From: Methanosphaera sp.
GTDB taxonomy: Archaea > Methanobacteriota > Methanobacteria > Methanobacteriales > Methanobacteriaceae
DNA: 37,671 bases
Assembly: GCF_016282985.1 (NCBI RefSeq)
Contig: NZ_JAEELZ010000059.1
Coordinates: 1 to 37,671, forward strand
Reading direction: 5' to 3'
Made by a program: the position numbers and the translations under genes. Positions 26,623 through 34,370 of this stretch are shown here, one piece after another (the first letter of the stretch is position 1; the number at the start of each line of letters is the position of its first letter). Below the pieces are notes generated by a model. The model did no database searches, was not told where the DNA came from, and saw only the letters and a list, made by a program, of their open reading frames with translations.

Positions 26623-29082
26623 TTATTGTTGGAGGGTAGAAACGTCAATTTTTAAAGTTTCAGGTTTTGGAAGTTTAATATTCAATGCTTCTGTAAGAAC
26701 ATCTTCAATGGTCTTCATAGTTTTAAATGTTAATTCATTTTTAACTTCTTCAGGAACATCGTCCAAATCTTTTAAATTACGTTCTGGTATAAGCACTGTT
26801 TTAATTCCTGAACGATGTGCAGCAATCATTTTTTCTTTAATTCCACCAACCGGTAAAACTTTACCTGTCAATGATATTTCTCCCGTCATTGCCAATGTTG
26901 AACTAACAGGGATTCCTGTAATTAATGAAGCTAAAGTAGTTGTCATAGTTACTCCTGCTGAAGGTCCATCTTTAGGTATTGCTCCTTCAGGAACGTGTAT
27001 GTGAATATCATGTTCATTATAATCAGAATCTTTAAGTAATGATGAAAGTCTTGATTTAATAAGACTTTGTGCTATTTGTGCAGATTCTTTCATTACGTCT
27101 CCAAGTTTACCGGTTAGTTTTAGTTTTCCTTCACCAGGTGTCAGCGCTGCTTCAATATATAGTATGTCTCCACCCACAGGGGTCCATGCCAATCCGGTTA
27201 CAACTCCTGCTGGGTTTTCATCAGGTACTAATTCATAATGTGCTTTTTCATGACCTAATATATCATATAACATATCAGCTGTTACAATGTATGGTAACTT
27301 TACATCATCAACAACAATTTTTTCTGTAGTGTGTCTTGCTATAGCTTCTATTTGGCGTTTAAGATTACGTACTCCTGCTTCTCGGGTGTATTTGTCTATT
27401 AATGTAGTAATCGTTTTTGGCGTAATTATTAGGTCATCTCTTGTTAATCCATGGTCTTCAAAAACTTCATCTATTAAGTGTTCTTGAGCGATGTGTTCTT
27501 TTTCTTGTTTTGTGTAACTGTCCAATTCTATAATTTCTAAACGATCTTGTAATGGTCCTGGAATATCAGATAATGAGTTTGCTGTACCTATGAAGAATAC
27601 ATCAGATAAATCGTATGGAACTTCCAGATAATGGTCACTAAATGAATTATTTTGTTCTGGATCCAATACTTCTAAAAGTGCACTTGTCGGGTTTCCATTG
27701 ATTGATGCAGTCATTTTATCAATTTCATCTAATACAAATACGGGATTGGTTTTTCCAGCTTTTTTCATTCCATTGATTATTCTACCTGGAAGTGCCCCAA
27801 GATATGTTCTGCGATGTCCTCTAATTTCAGATTCATCTTTAACACCACCTAAACTGGCTCTAACATACGGTCTTTCCAAAGCTTCTGCAATACTTCTACC
27901 TAAACTGGTTTTACCAGTACCTGGAGGACCGACTAATAATAAGATAGAACCTTGTTTTTCTTCTTTCATCTTAAGAACGGTTAAATGTTGGATGATTCTT
28001 TCTTTAACTTTTTTAAGTCCATAATGATCTTTGTCTAATTGTTCTTTTGCTTTGTGAATGTCAATTTCAACATCCGTTTCTTTGTGCCAAGGTAAACTTA
28101 AAATAGTATCCAAATAGTTTCTGATTATGTTTTCTTCAGAATTATTTTGTCCTTGCCTTTCTAATTTACGAAGTTCTTCTAAAGCTGCTTTTTCGACTTC
28201 TTCTGGAAGTTCTGCTTCCACAATTTTTTCCCTGTATGTTTTATGGTCATCAGATTCATCAGTCATTCCAAGCTCTTCTTGAATCATTTTCATTTGTTCT
28301 CTTAGAAGGGATTGCTTGTGTGTTTCACTCATTTTTTTATTGAGTTTTTTAGCAATGTCCATTTGAATGAGCATGGCTTCTTTTTGTTCTAAAAGTAATT
28401 GAACAACAGTTAAAGCTCTAAGTTTGGCAGATTTCATTTCAAGAAGTTCTTGTTTCCTTTCCACAGGTACTCTAATATAAGGGAAGACTTCTGCAACTTT
28501 TTCTAATGTATCTAATTTTCCGATAATTTGTTGGGCGTATATTTCAGAATTTGGAATTAAATTGCTTATTGTAAGAACGGCATCATTTATGTTTTTGTTA
28601 ATTGTCAAGGATTCTTCTTCAGTAATATTTGTTTCTTCTTCAATAATTTCATAAATTCCATGATAATAACCATCAGTTTCAGTAATTTCGGATACAAGTA
28701 CTTTGTCTTTAACTTTTAGTTCTAATTGGTATTGTTCAGGTTCTTCTTGTAAGTTTTTGAGCTCTAGTATGACACCAATATCATAAAATTCCACAGTACC
28801 GTTTTCATCTTGAGGTATCTTTTTTGGAGTTAATATTATTCCTTGATTTTCACTGTTTACGGTTTTTAACATATTCTCTGTATGTGGTTTGTCTAATTCT
28901 ATGGTCATGTCTGTGTGAGGTAAAAGAATCGTGTTCGGAATTAATAGTATTGGTAATTCGTTTTCTCTAGGTTTTCTAGGTTCCTGTGTAACGTTTTCTT
29001 TTTTAATATTGGTAATTATTTCATTGTTGGCTCTTAATGATTGTGTGAATGATAATTTTTGTTTGTTGTTTTCATCAGTCAT
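26623..29082 (-). CDS. lon: ATP-dependent Lon protease, bacterial LonA type
   Basis: Soluble AAA+ protease (819 aa) degrading damaged and regulatory proteins. The N-terminal substrate-recognition (LAN) domain begins at about residue 42 (LPILLIPNTILLPHTDM) and is followed by a coiled-coil linker. The AAA+ module has Walker A GPPGTGKTSLG near 383-393 and Walker B VFVLDEIDKM. The protease domain has the catalytic dyad Ser708 (DGPSAGVTM) and Lys751 (GGIKEKMIAAH). The LAN domain and the lack of membrane helices make it LonA. Most archaea have instead the membrane-anchored LonB. Acquisition from bacteria is plausible. An unusually long polar extension (residues 1-40) precedes the LAN domain. The ATG has AAGGACGTGAG upstream. 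Confidence 0.96.
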   Translation of the reverse strand: MTDENNKQKLSFTQSLRANNEIITNIKKENVTQEPRKPRENELPILLIPNTILLPHTDMTIELDKPHTENMLKTVNSENQGIILTPKKIPQDENGTVEFYDIGVILELKNLQEEPEQYQLELKVKDKVLVSEITETDGYYHGIYEIIEEETNITEEESLTINKNINDAVLTISNLIPNSEIYAQQIIGKLDTLEKVAEVFPYIRVPVERKQELLEMKSAKLRALTVVQLLLEQKEAMLIQMDIAKKLNKKMSETHKQSLLREQMKMIQEELGMTDESDDHKTYREKIVEAELPEEVEKAALEELRKLERQGQNNSEENIIRNYLDTILSLPWHKETDVEIDIHKAKEQLDKDHYGLKKVKERIIQHLTVLKMKEEKQGSILLLVGPPGTGKTSLGRSIAEALERPYVRASLGGVKDESEIRGHRRTYLGALPGRIINGMKKAGKTNPVFVLDEIDKMTASINGNPTSALLEVLDPEQNNSFSDHYLEVPYDLSDVFFIGTANSLSDIPGPLQDRLEIIELDSYTKQEKEHIAQEHLIDEVFEDHGLTRDDLIITPKTITTLIDKYTREAGVRNLKRQIEAIARHTTEKIVVDDVKLPYIVTADMLYDILGHEKAHYELVPDENPAGVVTGLAWTPVGGDILYIEAALTPGEGKLKLTGKLGDVMKESAQIAQSLIKSRLSSLLKDSDYNEHDIHIHVPEGAIPKDGPSAGVTMTTTLASLITGIPVSSTLAMTGEISLTGKVLPVGGIKEKMIAAHRSGIKTVLIPERNLKDLDDVPEEVKNELTFKTMKTIEDVLTEALNIKLPKPETLKIDVSTLQQ

Positions 29083-29327
29083 TAACTTCTCACGTCCTTA
29101 TAATTATTTTCCGTTTATTTTAAAATGATTAATTTAGATATTTTATTACCATTTAATATTTTGATTTTTGGTCTAATTTTCTTTATTATTAATATAATTT
29201 ATGTAAAAATAAGATTATATACTTTATTAAATATTATTACCTAAAGTTATTAAAAAACTTCTCAGTATTTAAAGAAGGTATGTTATGTTAAGATAAATTT
29301 ATTTTAATTAGGTTAAAAGCTATGTTA

Positions 29328-29753
29328 TCATATATTTATCAGGATTATGCCAATTAAACATATTACAATACCTGCTAATTGTTTAATTGTGATGCTTTCT
29401 TTGTATAATAGCGCACCTATGAAAATTAAAGCAATTGCTAAACAAGTATTGGCTATTAATGGAGCCGTATTAACTTGCCATCCGACTCTATAAGCAAAAA
29501 GATATCCTGCTTCAAGACCGATTATGGCAATACCTAATCCTATGGAAGCCCAATTAATTTTTCCTAATTCCATTAATACATTTTCTGGTTTAACTATAAA
29601 TATAAAAAATATTCCTGTAATTATTGTTGCAGTTAAGTAAGTTATCATCAATGTACCAAACGCATTAATTCCATGTGGTGTAGATTTAGAAAAGATATGA
29701 TAAAAACAATTTGATGCAACAACTATCATTATAGGTAAAAGCATATCCCACAT
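29328..29753 (-). CDS. Small EamA/DMT-superfamily membrane protein
   Basis: 141-residue protein with about four or five membrane helices, the size of a single EamA-type half. The C-terminal part (LIANTCLAIALIFIGALLYKESITIKQLAGIVICLIGIILI) is the typical DMT closing motif, with KE in the loop and a final GIVLI-type helix. Single-unit members probably work as dimers, like small multidrug transporters; the substrate is unknown. The start is ATG 29753, because GGTGA (29759-29763) lies five bases upstream. The in-frame ATG at 29765 overlaps that site. Monocistronic, and divergent from pdaD. Confidence 0.8.
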   Translation of the reverse strand: MWDMLLPIMIVVASNCFYHIFSKSTPHGINAFGTLMITYLTATIITGIFFIFIVKPENVLMELGKINWASIGLGIAIIGLEAGYLFAYRVGWQVNTAPLIANTCLAIALIFIGALLYKESITIKQLAGIVICLIGIILINI

Positions 29754-29910
29754 CTTTTTCACCATATATTTAATTATTATAATATTATGTATAAGTAAAT
29801 TTCATACTATGTTAAATAGAAGTAGTTGTTATTTATTATTTGATTTAGTGTTAAATTAATTAGTTATAACTTACAAAAATCATATTAACAATTTATTAGG
29901 AGAATATGTA

Positions 29911-30366
29911 ATGAAAGTATCACTTACTAAAGGAGCATCTGAAGGACCAACAAAACTCAATGCTTTTGATAATGCGTTATTGGAGGCAAAAATTGGTAAT
30001 GTTAACTTAATTCCTGTTTCCAGTATGCTTCCACCAAATACGCAACTGGTTGATATGCCTGAGTTAGAGCCGGGTGAAATGACAAATTGTGTACTTTCGC
30101 ATCAATATTCTGATAATCCTGGTGATGAAATATCTGCTGTAATTGCATTTTGTCAAGCTGATGAAATGGGCTGTGTTATAGAGACTAAAGGAGTAAATAA
30201 ACCAATAGATGAACTAAAAAAAGAAGCTAAATTCATGGCAGAATATATGATGGAGAAAAGAGAGTTGGAAATCATTGATTATAAGGAGATTGTTCAAACT
30301 CATACTGTTATTGAAAGGGCTAGTGTTGTAGCCGCATTAGTTTATCATAATCCTAAAAGACATTAA
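29911..30366 (+). CDS. pdaD: Pyruvoyl-dependent arginine decarboxylase
   Basis: Decarboxylates arginine to agmatine, the first step to archaeal polyamines and the source of agmatine for tRNA-Ile agmatidine. The 151-residue proenzyme must cleave itself between Ser37 and Ser38 in IPVSSMLPP, turning Ser38 into the pyruvoyl cofactor of the large subunit. The late-position GEMTNCVLSHQ and IAFCQADEMGC segments fit the family, and the length is typical. The ATG lies after AGGAGA. It is monocistronic and ends in a hairpin shared with hisC. Confidence 0.95.
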   Translation: MKVSLTKGASEGPTKLNAFDNALLEAKIGNVNLIPVSSMLPPNTQLVDMPELEPGEMTNCVLSHQYSDNPGDEISAVIAFCQADEMGCVIETKGVNKPIDELKKEAKFMAEYMMEKRELEIIDYKEIVQTHTVIERASVVAALVYHNPKRH

Positions 30367-30378
30367 AAAGAAGATATT

Positions 30379-30401
30379 TTGGAGATAATATTTTTCTCCA
30401 A
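30379..30401. terminator. Bidirectional hairpin between pdaD and hisC
   Basis: A 7-bp stem TTGGAGA (30379-30385) / TCTCCAA (30395-30401) lies between the converging stop codons. On the minus strand it is followed by a T-rich stretch ending in TTCTTTTT. Confidence 0.45.
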
Positions 30402-30426
30402 GAAGGTTAAGATTAGAAGTTCTTGA

Positions 30427-31527
30427 TTATTCAACTAGTTCTTTTAGAACTTCTATGAATTTTTCATTTTTTGGATGTGTTTCTACACTTATTCTCATAT
30501 AATATTCATCTAAATCCTGGAAACTAGTACAATCCCTGACTATTATTCCATGTTCCATTAATTTTTCTGCTAATTCTGCAGCAGTATATCCACTTTTATG
30601 GAGATCCACCAGCAAATAATTTGATTTGGATTTGTAAATATGCAAATTATTCATGGCATCAATACTTTCATACAGGTATTCACGTTCGGCAATGGATTTT
30701 CTAGTTGATTCTTCAATGAATTCTTTATCTTCTAAAGTTGCTATAACTGCTTTTTGTGAAGGGACTGTTAAACTGAATACTGGTTTAATCCTGTTCATTT
30801 TCTCTAAAAATTCGGGATTACTTAATCCATAACCAATTCTTAAACCAGCTAATCCCAGTACTTTTGAAAAAGTTCTAATAATGAATACGTTTTCATATTT
30901 GTCTAATAGATTAATGTTATTTGTTTCAGCAAATTCCCAGTATGCTTCATCCACTACAACCAATGCATCTGTTGCTTCTATGACTTTAATAATATCTTCT
31001 TGTGGGATAAGGCCTCCGCTAGGATTATTTGGAGTACATAAAAATATTGCTCTGGTTTTATCACTAATATTTTCAAGAACGGAGTTAACATCTAGTTTGT
31101 TTTCTTCAATGTTCCATTTTGCATATACAGGTTTTGCAAACTGTTGTTTGAAAATGTATTCATAATATGTGTATGTTGGCGGGTGTACAATGAATTCATC
31201 TCCAGGTTCTATAACTGTTTTAGCTAGAACATCAAAAAGTTCATCCGCCCCATCTCCACCAACAATTACTTGGTCCGGTCTTACTCCGGCATATTCTGCA
31301 ATTTTTTCTTTAAGATATTCATGATTACTTTCCGGATATCTGTTCATTTCATTTATTGAATTTTTTATTGCGTCATATACGCCAGGTGCTGGACCCCATG
31401 GATTTTCATTAGAACCAAGTTTAATAATATCTTCTTCTTTAATACCATATTTTTCAGCAATTTCTTTTTTACTTCGTCCAGGAACATATGTTTTGTATTC
31501 ATCAATTATACTTCTTGTCTTAACCAT
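30427..31527 (-). CDS. hisC: Histidinol-phosphate aminotransferase
   Basis: PLP-dependent class I/II aminotransferase of histidine biosynthesis, making histidinol phosphate from imidazole-acetol phosphate (366 aa). It has the N-terminal KLGSNENPWGP substrate loop, LCTPNNPSG, DEAYWEFA and the PLP lysine Lys222 in RTFSKVLGLAGLRIGYG. SNYLLVDL and a C-terminal MRISVETHPKN complete the pattern. The length matches the family. It lies six bases after the gamma-carbonic-anhydrase-like gene and is probably co-transcribed with it. Other his genes are not in the window. Confidence 0.94.
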   Translation of the reverse strand: MVKTRSIIDEYKTYVPGRSKKEIAEKYGIKEEDIIKLGSNENPWGPAPGVYDAIKNSINEMNRYPESNHEYLKEKIAEYAGVRPDQVIVGGDGADELFDVLAKTVIEPGDEFIVHPPTYTYYEYIFKQQFAKPVYAKWNIEENKLDVNSVLENISDKTRAIFLCTPNNPSGGLIPQEDIIKVIEATDALVVVDEAYWEFAETNNINLLDKYENVFIIRTFSKVLGLAGLRIGYGLSNPEFLEKMNRIKPVFSLTVPSQKAVIATLEDKEFIEESTRKSIAEREYLYESIDAMNNLHIYKSKSNYLLVDLHKSGYTAAELAEKLMEHGIIVRDCTSFQDLDEYYMRISVETHPKNEKFIEVLKELVE

Positions 31528-31533
31528 ATTAAT

Positions 31534-32001
31534 CTACCCTTCATCAAATGATAATCTGACATATTCATTAGCATTCTTTGTTATGCCTTGAATATCTTCT
31601 TCTGTTAATTCTCTCACAGCTTTGGCCGGACTTCCGATAATTAAAGATTTTTCTGGGAATTCTTTATTTTCAGTTACTAATGCTCCAGCACCTACAAGAG
31701 AATTTTTTCTAATGTGTGCACCATTTAATACAATTGCACCCATTCCAATAATTACATTATCGTCAATAGTACATCCGTGAATTATTGCACCATGTCCGAT
31801 AGAAACGTTTTTACCAATTTTAACAGGTTTACCTTTACTTACATGGACTACACAGTTATCTTGTACATTTGATCTTTCACCAATAGTTATGGGAGCTTCA
31901 TCTCCTCTTACCACAGCGTTATACCAAATTCCAACTTTATCACTTAAAGTTACATCTCCGATAACTTTTGCACCATCATATATTTTTGTTTTATCAGACA
32001 T
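31534..32001 (-). CDS. Gamma-carbonic-anhydrase-like hexapeptide-repeat protein
   Basis: 155-residue left-handed beta-helix protein built of hexapeptide repeats (for example IGKNVSIGHGAIIHG, IDDNVIIGMGAIV). The zinc ligands expected in gamma-class enzymes are present: His53 (NCVVHVS), His70 and His75 (GHGAIIHG), together with Arg32 and Asp34 in VVRGD. It lacks the acidic loop of the active Methanosarcina Cam enzyme, so it is of the CamH/YrdA-like short type. Carbonic anhydrase activity is possible but not assured. The ATG has GTGAT upstream. It is divergent from the radical SAM gene. Confidence 0.88.
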   Translation of the reverse strand: MSDKTKIYDGAKVIGDVTLSDKVGIWYNAVVRGDEAPITIGERSNVQDNCVVHVSKGKPVKIGKNVSIGHGAIIHGCTIDDNVIIGMGAIVLNGAHIRKNSLVGAGALVTENKEFPEKSLIIGSPAKAVRELTEEDIQGITKNANEYVRLSFDEG

Positions 32002-32176
32002 TCTATCACATCTAAATTTATTTTTTTATTGTTTTTTTTTTATTATTTTACAATTTAAGTTTTTAAGTAGAAAATATTTATTTTTTTTTATATCTATTTT
32101 TGGTAATTCTAAAATTTTTAAAATTATTAGTATATGCAAAAACATATATTTATTCAATATTATTTTTTGTGATTAT

Positions 32177-32896
32177 ATGAATATTCAACCAACTTACTCT
32201 TCACTGGATTATCCTGGAAAAATGGCTTTGGTATTATTTACGCCTGGATGTAATCTCAGATGTAAATATTGTCATAATCCACAGTTACTTAAGAATCAGG
32301 AATTAACAAAATGGGATATTGAGGAAATAGAAGAAGAAGTTGAGAATAACATGGATTTTATTGATGCTATTGTCTTAAGTGGTGGTGAACCATTACTTCA
32401 TGTGGATGTAATAAAAAATTTTATTAAACAAGCAAAACAAAATGATTTACTTGTTAAATTGGATACTAATGGATTACATCCTGAAGAAACAAAGGAAATT
32501 TTAAAAGATTTGGATTATGTTGCAATGGACATTAAAGCACCATTAAATAAATATTATAAAATAAGTGATATGTATCCCAATAACGTTGAAGAATTAATCA
32601 CAGAAACTATTGATATAATAATGGATAATAATGTGTATCTGGAATGTAGAACAACATATGTTCCAAAATTATTGGATCCGGAAGATATCAATGAATTAAC
32701 GAGAAATTTAAGATGTGATAGATACACATTGCAACAATTCAGAAATAGGGTTACTTTGGATGCAAGTCTTTCTACATATGAAGAGCCGAATCCCGAATTT
32801 TTAAGGGAAATACTGGAAAATTTAGAATGTCAAATACCTGAAATTCGTCTTAAATCAAGACAATTTGGAAATCAATTAATTAAAAAGAGTAATTAA
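32177..32896 (+). CDS. Radical SAM activase, NrdG2-type (anaerobic RNR activating)
   Basis: Radical SAM protein (239 aa) resembling the activating enzymes of anaerobic ribonucleotide reductase (TIGR02495-type, NrdG2). The N-terminus SSLDYPGKMALVLFTPGCN is typical of these activases. The 4Fe-4S motif is CNLRCKYC (Cys25, Cys29, Cys32), followed by SGGEP (68-72) and DTNG. An in-frame upstream extension to 31889 overlaps the opposite gene and is rejected in favour of ATG 32177, which has GTGAT just upstream. No NrdD reductase is in the window, so the partner is unproven. The next gene starts one base after the stop, implying co-translation with an ASCH-TPR protein. Confidence 0.85.
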   Translation: MNIQPTYSSLDYPGKMALVLFTPGCNLRCKYCHNPQLLKNQELTKWDIEEIEEEVENNMDFIDAIVLSGGEPLLHVDVIKNFIKQAKQNDLLVKLDTNGLHPEETKEILKDLDYVAMDIKAPLNKYYKISDMYPNNVEELITETIDIIMDNNVYLECRTTYVPKLLDPEDINELTRNLRCDRYTLQQFRNRVTLDASLSTYEEPNPEFLREILENLECQIPEIRLKSRQFGNQLIKKSN

Positions 32897-32897
32897 A

Positions 32898-34031
32898 ATG
32901 CCGATTTTATTATTAGGGAATAAGGATATTGATTTAATATCTGGAAAACGGAATATTACCATTAGGAGGTTATGGAAACAACCGTTATATCGTGGGGATA
33001 GGTTGTTTTGTTACTGGAATATTTTATCTAAAGAAAGAGAAAAAATATTCGAAGCAGAGGTAACAAAAGTTAAAATACTTCCATTTAAGGAAATAATATC
33101 AAATTCAGAACTTCCTCATAAATTAGGTTATAAAAATTCCAAAGAATTAGAAAAAGATCTTAAAAAATCTTATCCTAACAATACAAAAGATAATGATGAG
33201 TTTCAAATCTTTGAATTTAAAAAGTTGCATGTTACTCAGTGGGAAGGTTCAGCAATCAATCAAAAAAACATGATAATAAAAAAAGCAGATATTCTCTTTG
33301 ATATGGGAGAATATGAACAATCTTCTCTATGTTATCAAGCCGCTTTGGAATATGATCCGGATGATGCTAATTTGTTAAATAGGATAGGAGATAACTTATC
33401 ACGTTTGGGACAATTTGGGGATGCTATTAAAAATTATAAAAAAGCTATTAAACTGCAACCTGACAATGAATATCTTTATAATAATATAGCATTGGTTTAT
33501 TTAAACAAGGGAGAACCTGATAATGCATTAAAAATGAGTAATGAAGCATTTAAAATCAATCCAAAAAATACAACTATTCTTTATTGGAGAGGAATCATAT
33601 ATGAAATGTTGAATGACTTTGAAGAGGCATTAAAATATTTTGATGAAGTTTTGGAACTGGATGATACTGATCCTGACGTATGGAATGAAAGGGGAACTTT
33701 ACTTAATATGTTAGGAAAAAGTGAAGAAGCTCTAATTTCCTATGATAAATCATTAGAATTATGTTTGGATGATACTAAAGATTCAAATACTTGGGCAAGT
33801 AAAGGAAATACTTTGTTAGGATTACAACGTTATGAAGAAGCTATCGAATGCTATGATAATGCATTAAAAATAGATGATTCGAATCCTATTATTCTGAATA
33901 ATAAAGGGGTGGCATATATGGAGTTGGATGATTTTCAAAGTGCTATTGGATGTTTTACTAAGGTTTTGGTAATGTATCCAAATAATCCTGATGCACAGGT
34001 GTTGCAGGAAGTATGTTTAGAAAATTTATAA
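32898..34031 (+). CDS. ASCH-domain and TPR-repeat fusion protein
   Basis: 377-residue protein. Residues 1-115 look like an ASCH domain (PUA-like fold that binds RNA or nucleotides), with the signature SGKRNITIRR, a YRGDRLFCYW strand, and LGYKNSKELEKDL, the usual late helix. Residues about 120-375 form seven TPR units. The consensus is clear: GEYEQSSLCYQAALEYDPDD, then GDNLSRLGQFGDAIKNYKKA and GNTLLGLQRYEEAIECYDNA. It starts one base after the radical SAM stop, so the two are coupled. A role as an RNA- or nucleotide-binding scaffold for the activase or its target is inference. ASCH-TPR fusion is an unusual arrangement. Confidence 0.82.
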   Translation: MPILLLGNKDIDLISGKRNITIRRLWKQPLYRGDRLFCYWNILSKEREKIFEAEVTKVKILPFKEIISNSELPHKLGYKNSKELEKDLKKSYPNNTKDNDEFQIFEFKKLHVTQWEGSAINQKNMIIKKADILFDMGEYEQSSLCYQAALEYDPDDANLLNRIGDNLSRLGQFGDAIKNYKKAIKLQPDNEYLYNNIALVYLNKGEPDNALKMSNEAFKINPKNTTILYWRGIIYEMLNDFEEALKYFDEVLELDDTDPDVWNERGTLLNMLGKSEEALISYDKSLELCLDDTKDSNTWASKGNTLLGLQRYEEAIECYDNALKIDDSNPIILNNKGVAYMELDDFQSAIGCFTKVLVMYPNNPDAQVLQEVCLENL

Positions 34032-34370
34032 TTCCTGTTGGATAATTTTTCAATTAACTATTTTTTTATTTTTTAATCTTTTTATTTTTTTTTAACAATT
34101 ACATTAATTGTTCTTTTTTTTAATCGATTTTGAATTTTTATATTATTTAAAAAAGGATTCTAACTATTTATTTGACATTTAATGTTTTTTAAATATTTTT
34201 TTTATTCATTTTTGTTGTTTTTTATAGATAATATTTAAATATATTGTAATTATACTAATATTGTTAATAAATGTTCGCTATAAATCTAATTGTTTTGTTG
34301 TTATTTTATTTAAGGATATATATGCTTTTTGAATGTTGATTAACCGTTAAAATTTTTTGGGAGAAAATCT
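34032..34370. other. Intergenic region with terminator T-runs and adhesin promoter
   Basis: No gene is visible. T-runs at about 34061-34094 should end the ASCH-TPR transcript. A TATA-like stretch ATTTAAATATATT at about 34232-34244 would start a 5' leader of roughly 100 bases before the adhesin ATG at 34371. A 22-codon hydrophobic reading frame at 34270-34338 lies in that leader and is probably chance. Confidence 0.35.

Noticed and set aside
31889-32176. 96-residue N-terminal extension of the radical SAM protein
   Set aside because: It overlaps the opposite-strand gamma-carbonic-anhydrase gene and is low-complexity; the family begins at the internal ATG.
34270-34338. 22-codon hydrophobic reading frame in the adhesin leader
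   Set aside because: No Shine-Dalgarno and a composition expected from AT-rich DNA; could be a leader peptide but nothing supports it.
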